Source: Euglena gracilis (Eukaryota > Euglenida > Euglenophyceae > Euglenales). Taken from it: DNA of 64,000 bases. How positions within the stretch are numbered: the stretch's first letter is position 1; every line of letters begins with the position of its first letter. Both the position numbers and the translations under genes were made by a program. The stretch covers positions 65,182,891-65,246,890 of the forward strand of contig CP154954.1 in the NCBI GenBank assembly GCA_039621445.1. The letters are read 5' to 3'. The notes below the pieces were generated by a model. The model did no database searches, was not told the origin of the DNA, and was given only the letters and a program-made list of their open reading frames with translations. This document shows, piece after piece, positions 47,262 to 60,800 of the stretch.

Positions 47262-48900
47262 TATCTGGCACCAGACTTAGGCGGTTTACTGCGCACTTGG
47301 CTCACAAAAGTGGACTTGCCTTGCGCAATCGCGCAATCTGGGACCCATTCCAGAATTGTGGCCTTTTTGGGGTCGGTTGGAATCCCATTTTTTGAGTGAA
47401 ACACGGGCCTCAAAACTCGGGAAACCGGACATCGAGCGCGAAGAGAAATCACGAGAACAGTGCTGCACAGTTCTGAAAGCACAGCCTGTCACTCCACGGA
47501 CGTTGTGGTCTTACATATTCTACCAAAATACATTTCATGGGAACATCTGGAGTTCCAAAAGAAAGACAATTCCCCATTTCCGATTGCCCATGGGATATAT
47601 CTGATTAATGTGCTTCACACCTTGGTGAGAACAAGGGTACTGGTTTCTGGTAAAATCATTGTCCGCCGTGCCTCGACGCCTGTCACCACGGATTTATTCA
47701 GTTTAAAAAACGAAGTTTTTCCACGAGGTTTTGGGCACGCTCTGAGGCTGCCAGCGCCAACAGCCCCAAAAATTGTCAATGAAAAAAAAAAACCAAGAAG
47801 CGAAGAAGGCACCATTGAGGACATCAACGGCAACGGGTGACCGAAGGTTCTTGCCTGGACCCTGGGGAATGTGTCTGTATGGGCAGGCACAAAACGGTAA
47901 CGCAAGGCGCCCTCTTCCTCCCCAGGGTTGTTTAAAAAAAACCGGTGTCTGGAGGCGTCCCGGACTGACCACCCTGCCCCAAAAGAGTGGGCACTGTTCG
48001 AAAGGGTCAACCCTCCACCCAACTTTTTGGTAAACACCACTGAAATGCAACGAGGCCAAAAAGTTGGTGGACCTTCCCATCACCATTTACAGCGCTGACT
48101 GCTTGACATCAGCTGGATTCCGGCACCACTGTGGCTTGAAGGGGTGTGTATGCTGGCTCAAATGACATCGGGGGATCAGGACTATGTGCTGGTATTTGGC
48201 AGCCTCTTGCTGCCTCTTGCCAATTGGAGGCTACGGGTATTAAAGCGGACGCTAGTGGTGCGGATACGGCTACTCAAGTGGACGCGAGGATGCAGGGATG
48301 TGGGGATGCGGGGATACGGCCAGCGGAGAGGACATTGGAGTGCTAAAATGACGAAAATTGGCTGAAGCAGCGAAAAGGTGGCCAAAAGTGGCTAAAATGG
48401 ACAAAAGTAGCCAGAAATAGCATAAAAGTGGCCAAAAGGAGCCCAGAGCAACAACAGTGCCCGCATTCACTGCCCACGTTCGCTCCATCACCAACGTCCA
48501 CTCAAATACCCACATCCACTCCAGTTGCTGGTTACTACAACTCACAGCATCTGCACCAAAAATCATTGCTTCTTGACACATGAAACCCTGTCACCACTTT
48601 TGTAATTGTGACAACCACACCTGCCACTTATGGCCATTAGGTCGTTTTGGCCATTTTTTGAACAATCTGAGCCACCTTTTTTTGTCGATTTTGGTCATTT
48701 TTGGTCACTTTTCTCTGCTTTTGACCATTTTTTGCTCGGTGCTTGTACCATTTTAGCTGAACATGTTGAACAGTCTGCAAAAAAAAAACCATCATCCTGC
48801 ATCGGAACCTGCCTCCAAAAAAATCCTGCATCGCGGCCCTCGGCCCCCGAGAGATGTGCCACAGCACTACTCACCCAAAAAAAAACCGACCCCCCCCACG
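47262..48900. other. Intergenic stretch, no gene seen
   Basis: Only unsupported ORFs. AGTGGCCAAAAGTGGC-type simple sequence is at 48355-48440 and its complement at about 48640-48740. A dispersed piece at 48897-48978 matches 31765-31857. Confidence 0.4.
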
Positions 48901-48984
48901 GGGGTCGAAAATGCCCTACCACCCTGCCTCCCATAGTACCCCCCCCTGGGGGTGCGAACTTCCTTAAAAGCCTGGTATGTCTGT

Positions 48985-49024
48985 GTGTGTGCGGCCGCGT
49001 GCGTGCGTGCGTGCCTGCATGCGC

Positions 49025-49109
<85 letters not shown>

Positions 49110-49143
49110 CGTGTGTGTGTGTGTGTGTGTGCGTGTGTTGTGC

Positions 49144-49175
<32 letters not shown>

Positions 49176-49200
49176 TGCGTGTGTTGCGTGTGTTCTGTGC
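48985..49200 (+). repeat. (GT)n/(GC)n microsatellite
   Basis: About 200 bases of GTGCGT, GCGC and GTGT repeats. The Val-Cys and Thr-His frames over it are artefacts. Confidence 0.95.
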
Positions 49201-50008
49201 GCGCACATGTGTGCACACTGAGGGCGAGACAAGAAAGTATTACACGCGCAAAACATAGAAGAGTTGAGGCTGGTCAAGGAGTTACAGACACGTGATGCAG
49301 GGATTAAGACATGCAAATGGATCTGGTCCGAACAGTGCAGGTCGGCATAAAAACATTGAAGGTGGGAAAGGGGAGGAGAACTGCAGGATACCTCTCAAAA
49401 AAGGATGTTGGACAACAACATGCGAACTTGACAAAGCATAAAAGATAAAGGATGAGCAAATAATTTGGGTGACATACAAAGAAAATGCACCTGAAAATTT
49501 TGGGATATAAAAAATGTGACTCAGAAGAAGTTGTCAAATTTGGTTGATTAATGGAAAACTGTTTGGAGACCTGGGTGGAAGACAATGGAAAATATCGACG
49601 AGCTTAAACCAATAAAATAATGAATGCGTGCATACATGGATGCGTGCGTGAACGAGTGAACACATAAATGAATGGGTGGGCAAATGAATGAACAAATGGC
49701 TGGCTGACCGCATGCACGGTGAAAAAAATGCTCTTTTTTTTAAAGATTGTACAAAAATTAAGCTCCAATTTTATCCACGATTTTACCCACATTTAATTCA
49801 CTTTAATTCATCTTAATTTATCCACAATTTACCCACAAAATTTTATCATTTTTTCCCTCCTCCAATCCCACCTCCCTGGACTACAAATATTGCATGAATT
49901 GATTGCCAGTTATTACAAACAACTTGATAAACAGAAAAAAATGAAGAACCCTGACTCTTCTGAGAGAAGCACTGACTTCCCAAATCCAATTCTGGCACCC
50001 CTGTTAAG
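49200..50008. other. 3' flank of IFT74
   Basis: AT-rich, no exon. Contains GAATG(A/G) repeats at about 49615-49700 and CACTTTAATTCAT-like repeats at 49795-49830. Confidence 0.4.
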
Positions 50009-53000
50009 TCACTTAGGTGCGTTGTGGTCTTGAATGAACTTGTTGATCTCCTCGCACATGGCCAGGCACTCGGCCTTCAACGGGGCATAATCTGTCTCGC
50101 TCCCCTTCTGGGCGATGACTGGAAGAGGAAATGGGCCCAAAAAACGCAACAGAACACATTGAGTTTGGGTGAGGGTAGGGTGCAGGGGTTTTCATAAGGA
50201 CCCACCCCGGCAGGTCCCGCGGCCCGGCTGGAAAAAGGTGCTCGGTGGAAAAAAAGGTGCTGGTTGTACCCCCCCCCCTGGGGGGCGGGGGTCCAGGGGG
50301 GGCAGCCCTGGGAAGCCCAAATCCAGCTGGGTTGGCGTTTTTCAGCCAAAATCTGGAGGTGATCACCCAAAAAGAAAAATGCCATTTTGGCCATTTTTGA
50401 CCTTTTTCGTTTTTTGGGGTCTGCAGCCGAACTGAGAGGTGTTGGCTGGAAAAAAGTGCTGGCTGGCTGGGTCTCTCCTCCCGGGGGGGGGGGGGGGGTA
50501 GAGTCCCCTCTGGCTAAAGATAACCCCCGGTAGGATGGATGTTTGGTTTGGTTTGGTTTGGTTTAATTTGGTTTAGGTAGTGTTCCATCCTGCCCATCAT
50601 TGAGATTGTTTACGAATCAGCAGCAGCAAAACTAGATTTTGAAATCTACATAATCGTTTTGTAGGCTGGAGCTCTAAAGAAATTAGGTTTTCTGACCAAA
50701 AGTGAATTGGAGGAATGCCACTGTAAATTATCCCCTTCACGTGTCTGCTTTTGATTTTTTCATGTTGGGGTCTGTATTGTACACGTGTAACTTGTATACA
50801 TATACTGTGAAATATGAAAAAAAAATGAAGTGTTACTTGCTCCTCCAATCTGCAGGGTTTGCCTTTGTTTCGTGCTGGGGACCCCAAATTCTCATTTGCG
50901 AGATTTATGCTACAAAAAAAAAGTCTGGTTTGGCCTAGGGCGCTTAGTGACCCCCCGGGAGGGGGTCCAGCTCAGAGGCTGGAAATTTTGGGCAGGCTGC
51001 TGGCTGACCTCCCCTCCCCACAGGGACCCCCAGCTGGAACTGGGCCTGAGCTGGCTGCTGGGATGGGGTCCACTTCCTCTCATGGGAAATGAATAGCATT
51101 TTGTGAAGTATCATATGCAATTCAAGTTTTGGAAATTTTTTTTGATCCAAACCGATCAATAAAACCAAACCGAGCGGCACAAGAACATGCTGAAGATCAG
51201 AAAATACAAATCAAGATGATTTAAACCCCGAAAATAAGGCGCCCTGCCGAGAAATCAAAGAGTAGAGACCCTCCTAAAAATGCGAAAACGCCCCCAAAAT
51301 GGGTGGTTTTTTGACATTTTTTAAATGTTTGCCATTTTGCATGTGAAAACTCGCACCTTCTGAGACAATTTTTTGCTCCAAAAATTGCCCTTTTTGGACC
51401 CTTCTGTGGGAAAGGAATTTTCCAGCAAAAATATTAAAAGTAAATGGCTGACCGAAAAATGCCGAAAAAGTGCTTAAACTGAATTTTTTTTGTCGGCGCC
51501 TGCGGCGCCCGAAAAGTAAGATCCACCCACCTCCGGGGGGGACCCCCCCGGGGGGGGGGGGGGGGAGGGGGTCCGGCGGATTTGGAGGGTTAGGTCTACT
51601 GTAACAGAATATGGTGCTCTGCAACTTTTCAATTATTGCCAACATTTTTCGCCAATATGCAGAGAATTAGCAACATACTAATCACCAGAAGAATCTAAAC
51701 AGAGATGAGGATTGCTTCTCCTAAGCAGCACGCTTCTCAGTCCTTTGGCAAAACAAGAACAGAATCACATGCCAAAGAAGACAACTCGAAATGGGGATAT
51801 TAGTATCCTTCATTGTTCATCATTTGTGCCATTCCTCATCATTCAAAAATTGCCATTCTCACGGCAGGGGAGGGAACGCAACATGGACCCTCAAAAATGC
51901 GACACAAAAGAAACACAAAAAAAGCACAAAACTCCCTTTCAGAGGGCAGCCCGGCACGACAAATCAGCCGGTGTGGGTGCCGGGTGATCACTTACCGGGA
52001 AATTAGATCTTTTTGCATTTACAAGAAGCAATCCACGGGGATTACATTTGGATGGGAATTGCGAGCCTTAATGTTAACAGGAGGGCTTGCAGCACACGAC
52101 AACTCACTGCCACACACCTCAGCCGTCGAGAGGCAGCAACACACGAGAGAATTAATGGGGGGATGGATTTGCTTCCACTTTTGGGAAACCGACCTTTCTT
52201 GGTTGACGGGTTTCTTTTGAAGGTGGATTTGCCCCTGCGTTTCAGTTTTCCCTAAAATTACAAAAATCATGAAAAATCAGGAATGAGAATTTTGGAATGT
52301 GTTATTCACTCCAAAAAGTTGCACTTTTCATTTATATCACTTCATCAAATTTGACTTATTTTTCAGTTCACTTTTCGTTTGACCACTCTTTAAAACTGTC
52401 ATCGTGGTGGCTCTATCAGTGCTTGCGATACAAGCGAGGAAAAAAAAATCAACCATATTGTGCTGATTTGTGACTTGTCGTGCTCCACCGTGGCACAAAC
52501 CCGCAGGAATCCCTGCATTCTGTGAGCTTGACCAGCAGGGCAGGGGCACACAGTCAGACAGGGAGAACACGGTCTGGTGGATGAGCCGCAGTTTGCTTTC
52601 CTGGGCCTGCAGGGCGGCGTACACCTCGTTCTCGTTCATCGACTGCCGCAACGGCTCGTAGACACTGTGGCAGGCGTGGGGGTCGTTCCCAGCTTCTGTT
52701 TTTGGCAACCCTGGGGACACAGTTGGCAGGGATTTTTTTTTTCAGACGCGGGGTCCCCCACCACCCAAGGGTGCCCCCTACCCCTTACCGACCCCGAACC
52801 TGATCGACAGCCCCTGAACTTGATCGACAGTGCGATCTTCCCCAAAAAATAAAGCATTCGGGTTGCTCGCATTGGGAGAGGGAGTCTCCCATTCATACCC
52901 ACCGACCCATCGGTATGATCCGACCTTTCTGTTAGTCGAGAATGGGGGGGGGGTCTGGTGAAAAATGGTATAGAGACCACCCTTTTCTTCCTGTTGTTTT

Positions 53001-56000
53001 GTCATCATTTTGCTGCAAAGTGGCAAAAAGAGGGCACCCCAACTCCCTGGGGCTTGAACCCCTGGTTGGCCACTCCACCGGGCCACACTTGATGGTCAGC
53101 AGCTGGACGCATTGCCGCAGGCAGTCCCGCAGCTTGAGCGCCGTCGCCTTCCGGGTCAACAGGTCCTGCCACGGGAGAGACAGCCTGACCCAACGTGCCC
53201 GGGGTTGGGGAGAGACTTACGGTGCCGCCTTAGATCCGCCCCTAGGCCAGAGGGCTGTAAGGAAGGCTTGGTGGGGGTGGTCATCTCATCACCACTCCAG
53301 CGTTTCCGGGGTTCCCGTTCAGCCAGGGATGTCGACTCGCCCCAGTCTGATTGGCATTTTGCCTGCTCCCTGCACACTTCGAGTCGAAATCAAAAGCCAC
53401 ATGCGAATCGCACACAAACCAAACCGGGGGGAAAACTTAATGGGGGTTGCCCCAAACGAAACACAATATGCATCAACAGAGAGGAAGATTCTCAGAATTA
53501 TTTGGGACATTTTGTAAACCAACAATCTGTGCACTCAGAAAAACCTTCATATAAAAAGATCGACACATCAGAGACATTCTCAGACGTCTGAGATAATGCT
53601 TCCGAGGTACTCTTAAATCACTCTGCACTGGATTCAACAGGGTTTTTTTGCAAAAAAAAAATTGGCATTCAACAAGAACATGCATTATTACAATTACAAT
53701 AAAAAAAATCACGGGGGGATTGGGCATAGGTGAAAATTTGTTTACCACAAAAATTCGTGGTGCAATACGTAATTAAGAGGAAATACTTTAAATCGCTCAG
53801 AAAAACAATTTCTGGCCACCCAAATTTCTGTCCGCCTGACATATGCCCAAATTCCCCCCCTCTCTGTATGCATTTCCCAGGCTTGGTGGGGGGAATTGAC
53901 CCGCTGGCCAGCCAGCAATGGGCGGCACCTGCTTCCGTTCGTTGGCCTCCTGCCTCAGGCCGTCCAGGTCCCCAAAGCGCACGATGTCGTCCTCGAACTG
54001 GTGGATCTTCTCCATGATGGCCTCCAGCTCCCCCGAGATCTTTGTGTCCAGGTTGGACACCTTCTCCAGCTCCTTCCGCCGCAGGTCCAGCTCTGGGGGG
54101 GGGGGGTTAACATAATAACTTAGCATTCGGGAAAAAAAATTCGAAAATAAATGATAACACTTTCAATGTAGGTATATATATTGAACTATAACATTCATAA
54201 AATACACACTATTATGAAGAATATAATTTTAAATATGCCAAATAAATTGCACACATCCTTAAATTATATACTAATAACATAGCATTAAATTATGCATGTA
54301 TATAAAATCGCATTGATACAAATAATAATTAATGGAGTAATAATAATACACATACATTATGCATAATGTGTGAATATATATACATATACATACATACATA
54401 CATATATATATATATATCATGTAAGATATACAACACATGTAATATATGCCATAATATTAATATATATATAATTATAAGATTAACATATAATAATAATGAT
54501 GTTATAATAATATGATAATATGACAATATAATAACAATGATATTCAAATCCCTCATTTTGTGGAGATCCCCTCCTGCCCCATTTGTTGTGATGTCAACTG
54601 ACTGAATTTCAAAAACAAATTGAGAAATGAAGGTAAAAAAAATATTGAAGTGTATTCATTCTCTTTGCTCAAAATTGTTGCTCGCTTTTGAGAAATCAAA
54701 GGTGTGAGTAGCATTTCATGTGAGCGACCTTGAGCGATTTTTGTTTCGGCGTAAGCCGCATTGATCACGAAGTCCATCAGACGGGTGTGATTAACCCCAC
54801 CGCTTGCAAATATTCTGAATGAATAAAAATCAAATTCGAAAAAAAATTGACGTCCATCAATTTGACAGGCATCAAGAACCAGAGTGATATCCTGGCGAGA
54901 GAGCAACAGCAGACCGTTTTTCAGGCGCTGGTGGGTCGACATGGAGAAGTCCATTTGCTTCTTCTTAAACTCCAAATCCGCGCTCATCTCCTGCACCTGC
55001 TGCTGGGACGGGAGGTTCTCCGAGGATGACAGGTTCTGCAAAAAGGCGAAAGTTCGAAAGAATCAGTAAAAAAAAAAAAAAAGAGCAATGGGGACGTTAA
55101 ATGGCGAAAGGGATACATAGTGAAGCAGTAACCTTCTCCCTGCAGCCAACAGGGGGAGGGGGATGGAGAAAAAAGACCCTGAAATGCAACACATGGGGGG
55201 CGTCCAGGTGAAACAGAAATGCCACCCACAGATTATTTGTATTTTGTTATTTATTAATTATATATTTTTTCATATTTTGGCGGGGGTGAACTTGCCCACC
55301 CCTAAACCCTGAACCTAACCCTAACCCTAACCCTAACCCTAACCCTAACCCTAACCCTAACTCTAACCAGGGTTTACCACCGGTTCGTGCTAGGAAGCCT
55401 GAAATCCGGTTCGTGATTGTTCGTGATTGTTCGTGATTGTTCGTGAATGTTCGTGATTGTTCGTGCTTCTAAAAAACCGCCCGGTTTTCTATTTTCCTTG
55501 GCGAAAAAAGTAATTCCTCTTGTACTTTGGCTTCTTGTGCCTCTTTTAATCTAAACATTCAGGCCAATGGGGAAAATAAAAGAGGCTTGAAAGATGCACT
55601 GCAAAGCAACAAAAAATCAGTGCCAACGTATGGCAGCGCGGTGTGTGGGTTTGTGTTGTGTTGTACGGGTTGAAACGGCAAGAAAGGGTTTGGCCAAAGA
55701 TTGGCGAGAGTGAAACTTTCTACCTCTTTGGGGGAGGTTGTTCGTTGGGAACCTGACACCGAAGGACAAAAACATACCTTTTGAAAAACACAAAAGAAGC
55801 CTCCACGTCACGTTTGGGTGCATCCATCAATTTAGCTGATGGACCAGGATTTTCTACAATCTTCTGTTTGCGAAGGAGGTTGTCTTGTGAGTTGACGATG
55901 AAATATGTCGCTTTGCATATGCCTTCTCGGCCAAGTGCACTGAAACATGTCAAACACTGCATCACATTTCCGAACCTCTCACTTCCATCACTCCACCAAA

Positions 56001-57863
56001 CTGAAAAAGGTGACAAAAAGGGGGGAAAGATAGGCATGACACCTGGGCAGCACGTGTTTGAGGAGTCATTTTGCCGCCTCTCTTCCATGATTTTTTCTCT
56101 TTGATTGATTGAACAACACCGTCGTTCTCAGAAGAAGATATTTCGGGAAGGGTGACAAAAAACTCTGGTTCGTGATTGTTCGTGATTGTTCGTGATTGTT
56201 CGTGATTTTGCCAAAGTCCCAAGTTCGTGCTGGTTCGTGATTGTTCGTGATTGTTCGTGGCACGAACTGGTGAAAAACCCTGCCCTAACCCTATCCCGAG
56301 CCCTAACCCTAACCCAAATCAAGGGGGAGGACAAGTTCACCCTCGCCATATTTTTTATATTTTTATTGTTTTCGTATGCTGAGCCAACAACAGTCGGGGG
56401 CACTGCACCGCACACCTTGCCGATGGCCTCCAGCAGCTGCACGATGCGCACTTCGATTTTGGAGATGACGTCGAGGGTCTCCTTGCGGTTCTCAGGGAAC
56501 TGAGGGACGTGAAGGCTATGAGGAAACCTCTCCAGATATGCGGTACGTTGGTGGTCTTTGTTGGGATTCGTCCAAACCCCACCTCCGAAGTGTCAAAAAA
56601 AAAGAACCGTTGTCGAGATTTGTGAAGATTCGTCGCTTGTTGTGATGAGAGCTTTTGACCCCATCTCACACTCCCCCAGGCACCCAGCCAGGCATTTCTT
56701 AATGCGCCGTAACAAAAACCTTAAAAAAATCTTAAAATGCCTAAAATTTTCTCCCAATTTTTTCGGCCAAAAATGCCTGGTTATGCTTTAAAAAAAACAG
56801 GACTGGCAAAATTTTCTCCGACGGAGCAAAAATGAAGCCACAATATTTCGGCAAACCAACTCCAGGAAAAAAAAATGCTTCCTGGCATCGCTGGGACATT
56901 GCCTATCCAACCAAAACCCGAAAAAACAAATATGTAATTTTCGATTTTCGAGAAATTCAAAAAAAACAAGAAAAGTTGGTTTGCCTGGATCGCTCTTGGA
57001 TCGCCCTTTGGAAAATCGTGGTTTAAAAACCTTAAAAGGCCATAAAAAGCTTAAAAAAAACCTGACAGATTGAAAATAAACCAGGTAACGCCTGCGCCTA
57101 GCTAGACACCCGAAAAGGGGCATAGACCACTCCTGGTCGGTCATCAACAAGCGAATACCACACAAAAGAAGGGCCAGGCAGCAGGCACACGCCTTGTCGA
57201 TGAAATCCTGCATTTCACGGTCCTTCGCCTCCAATTCCTTGTACTTCTCGGCCTTGTCACCTGCGCAGAGAATTCGTCCAACCTGGCTCGTTGATGGGAG
57301 GCATCATTGATTCACTTGATGACCCCCGGGGGCATCCGGCGGCCCCAGCCCACTCAACCCCCTCGAAAAGCCACTCCACCAAATGGTTGGTCGGGCGAGG
57401 AAATAAGATGCTCGTGGAAACAAAAAAACAACCTTCATGGCACATCAAAGCTAAGGGAGGAAAAACTCACACCCAAATCCTACCAAAAGTTTAATTAATT
57501 AATTAATTAATTAATTAATTAATTAATTAATTAATTAATTAGGAAATTAACACCATTTGAACGCACCTTTGTAGTCCTGAAGGTCAGCATCCACGCCGGC
57601 AATGGCCTCCTTAACCTTCTGCGTGTCGGCCTTGATCGTCTCTGCCTCAGCTTGCAAGTTTTCGATGTCAGCAGTCTCAGTCTTTACCTACAAAACCGTG
57701 GCATCTGAAAGCGAGTCGCATAAAATGTCAGCCACGGGAGGAAATAAAATGTACTGAAGTAAAAAAGCAGAAAAAAGTTTGAACAGTGCATCTTAAACAT
57801 ACAACAACAAACACACAGTCAGACAACCAGGCAGCCAGCCAGCCAGCCAGTCAAACAGATAAA

Positions 57864-57897
<34 letters not shown>

Positions 57898-60800
57898 CAG
57901 AAAAACATGCAGACGAAGGGATGCCAGGGATGCAAGCAAACGGTCACGAAACACTCCAGGTGCAAGCCACATGGTGAGACTCCAGGGGGGACACCTGGTT
58001 CATAAGACGGGTCTTCTCGTCGGGCAGCGTGCCTCCGTACTGCCGGATCTCCTCCAGAAGGTCCAGCTTGCGCTTCTCCAGCCGCTCCTTCCGGTCCTGC
58101 AGCGCGAGCGCCGCCTGCCGCGCCCCATCCGCCTTCAGCTCCTCGCCGTAGATTCACTTAACAACCCCGGGCCCAAACCACCGAGTGACTTTTTTTGAAA
58201 ACTCACCAACCCACAACCACCCTGTGTCTTAGGCGGGCAAAGACATGACCTGTGGTGCACCCACCCCCCGGGGGAGGGTCCAGAGGTCCCACACCCATTC
58301 TCAAACCCCCCGGGGGGAGGGGCCACACAGGTGTCAAGTGAATCTATGCTCCGCGCTCAGCGTCCGAGCCAGGGCGGCACGGAACGGACCCGTCGAAATA
58401 CCCACTGAAGCTTGGATCCAACAGAATTTCTGTCCTCACATAAATTCTGTTTTGTGGCACCCCACGTTTACTTGCACCTTCTTATAGCCGCATCTTGAGC
58501 ATCTTGAAGAAAAAGATGCTCAAGAAATATAAGAGAAATATGCCAAAAACGACGCAGTCCACAGAAAATAATTGGTCATCGAGTGAGAACCCAAAATTTT
58601 TTTGCAAAAAAAGAAAATTGCCCAAAACATTTTGCCATGCGGGGAAAAGGGGGCATTCTGAGGGCTCCGTGGGTTTCCATTCAAACTTTTGGCCCCATCC
58701 CCTTGCGAGCAATCACCAAACCGGATGCTGTAACCAACACCAGGATTCCTTGCTCTTTGAAAGCTGGACGCTTCTCCCCCAGTAGAGCACGAAAAAAGCC
58801 AAGAATTGCCCAAACGAAAAACTCCTTGGAGACCACCCCCAAAACAGTTCCAACACAAACTGACATTGACGTTTGGCTCCGACCACCCCCGTTCCCTGGA
58901 GACGGAAAGCGATCGGAAGCTCAGAGAAGCCTCGGGTCGCCCTGGGCTTCATCTTCCGCTGGAGGAATTCGAGGTCCCGCTGCCGGGGCATGAGGTCCTC
59001 CAGCAGCTTGGCGCTCTCCTCCCGCAGGGCGATGTACTGCGCCTTCTTCTCCGGCTCCTGTGGCCGGAAGGAAACGCCGCGTGGTCAGGGCGGGTTTGAA
59101 AGCCCTGGTGGGGAGGAAGCGAGGCAATTGTCACCAACGATGGCAATTGGTGACCTTGGGGGCTGCACTTTTCCTCGCGGGCCCAAACACGCCCACCCAC
59201 TTTTTTCTTTTGAAACAAAACAACGTGGCTGGGGGTCAACCCACAAGGGGGGTCGCAGCATGGACCCTCAAACGGGCGACACAAAAAAAACACAAAAAAA
59301 GCAACAACAACAAAAACGCAACTGAAAGAAAAACAGCAAGTTGCATGTGAAATCCTTTAGTAGCTCCCCAAGAATGTGCACTTCATGCTGGAGGGGGGGG
59401 TGGTCCGGACCCCCCCCCTGCGGGCCAGGAGGGGAGGGGGGGTGGGGGGGACACCCCCCCCACCTAAACCATGTACGCCCTCCTTATATCGAACCCTGAG
59501 GGTCGGTATAAATGGATTTCTTCTGTTTTTTTCCGGGGGGGGGGGTCAGTATAAATGGGGGGAGTCGGTATATACGGGGGGTCGTTCTAAATGGGGGGCG
59601 GGTTTATGTATGCAAAGTTGTATGTATGTAAATTGCTTTGGGAGCTCCTCAGGGATGTGCACTTTTCCACTGGAGAAGACTTGTAAAAATTTTCACCTCC
59701 TCAGGGGAAATTGTTGCAATGTAAAAAAAATTCTCCCCCGAGGAGGTGAAAAATTTTCACATTTGCAACATTTTTGTCATACAACACGGTGCATGCTTTG
59801 GCCAATTATACGCACACACAAAAGCACAAACAAAACAGCGTCTTGCACAATTTTTTGGGGAAAAAAATGCCATAAAACCAGGGGAAACACCAAAAAAAGC
59901 GTGGCACAGACTTGCAAGATAACATGCTTGGTTTGCTCAAGGGCATGGACTTTTTTTATGCAACTGCTGTTAGTGTAAAATGGTCCAAAAACGGGTCTAT
60001 GCAACTTCCAGTCTGGTTGTGGAGCCTTTTGGCTGTGCAATCTCCCAAAAAAAAAGTTGAAAAAGCAAAACACGCAAAAAAAAACTTTAAGAAAATTTTC
60101 ATTATACGCAAAATATGCAAAAAAATGCAAATTTTCATAATTTTGCATTCTGCAAAAAATACAAATTGTGCAACTTGCACATTCCCCCCCGCCATCAGGC
60201 CCAATGTACCCAGGGCCGCGTCATCGCACCTAACTTTCCTCAAGTGGGCCAGGTCCCACAAAGGCAAAAACCATTGCCCTTGGCCCACAAATGGCACACC
60301 GCATTCAGCCTCTGGTCCATCTCATCCAGTTGCTTCCGGATGGCGGTCTCCAGCTCCTTCGCCTTCTGGTCCTTCCTGCAGGGAAGCACAAATACAGTAC
60401 AAGTACAGTACAAGTACAGTACAAGTACAGTACAAGTACAGTACAAGTGCAGAACAAATACAAGTTGCTTGTTGAAACCCGAACCCAGATCAGGCGCAGG
60501 CAATTTAGGGGGGAGTCAAAGTGAGAGAGAGGGTGTGGACGCACTGCTTGACTTCCAAAAAAATCTTGTCCACCTTCTGGCTCTGGTCCGCGTTGTACAG
60601 CTTGAGCTGCTCCGTGTCAGACTTGAGGGTGTTCAGGTCCGCCCCAGCCCCAACCTGGAAAATGGGCATCATCCTTGGCACCCGGCACAACTCGAGAGCC
60701 ACCGAATGATCATTATGATCATCACGTGCAGATCATTTTGGTTTTCCTTAATTTTTGCTGTTACAGTGCTCAGCGTTGAACCATTCCGACCATGGAAAAA

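Noticed and set aside
48695-49316. Thr-His or Val-Cys rich ORFs
   Set aside because: Frames through a GT microsatellite.
55301-55369. Chromosome end
   Set aside because: The telomere-like array is short and lies inside an IFT74 intron with coding exons on both sides.
58149-58346. Insertion with a simple TA target duplication
   Set aside because: Keeping one TA after removal breaks the IFT74 frame; removing all 198 bases restores it.
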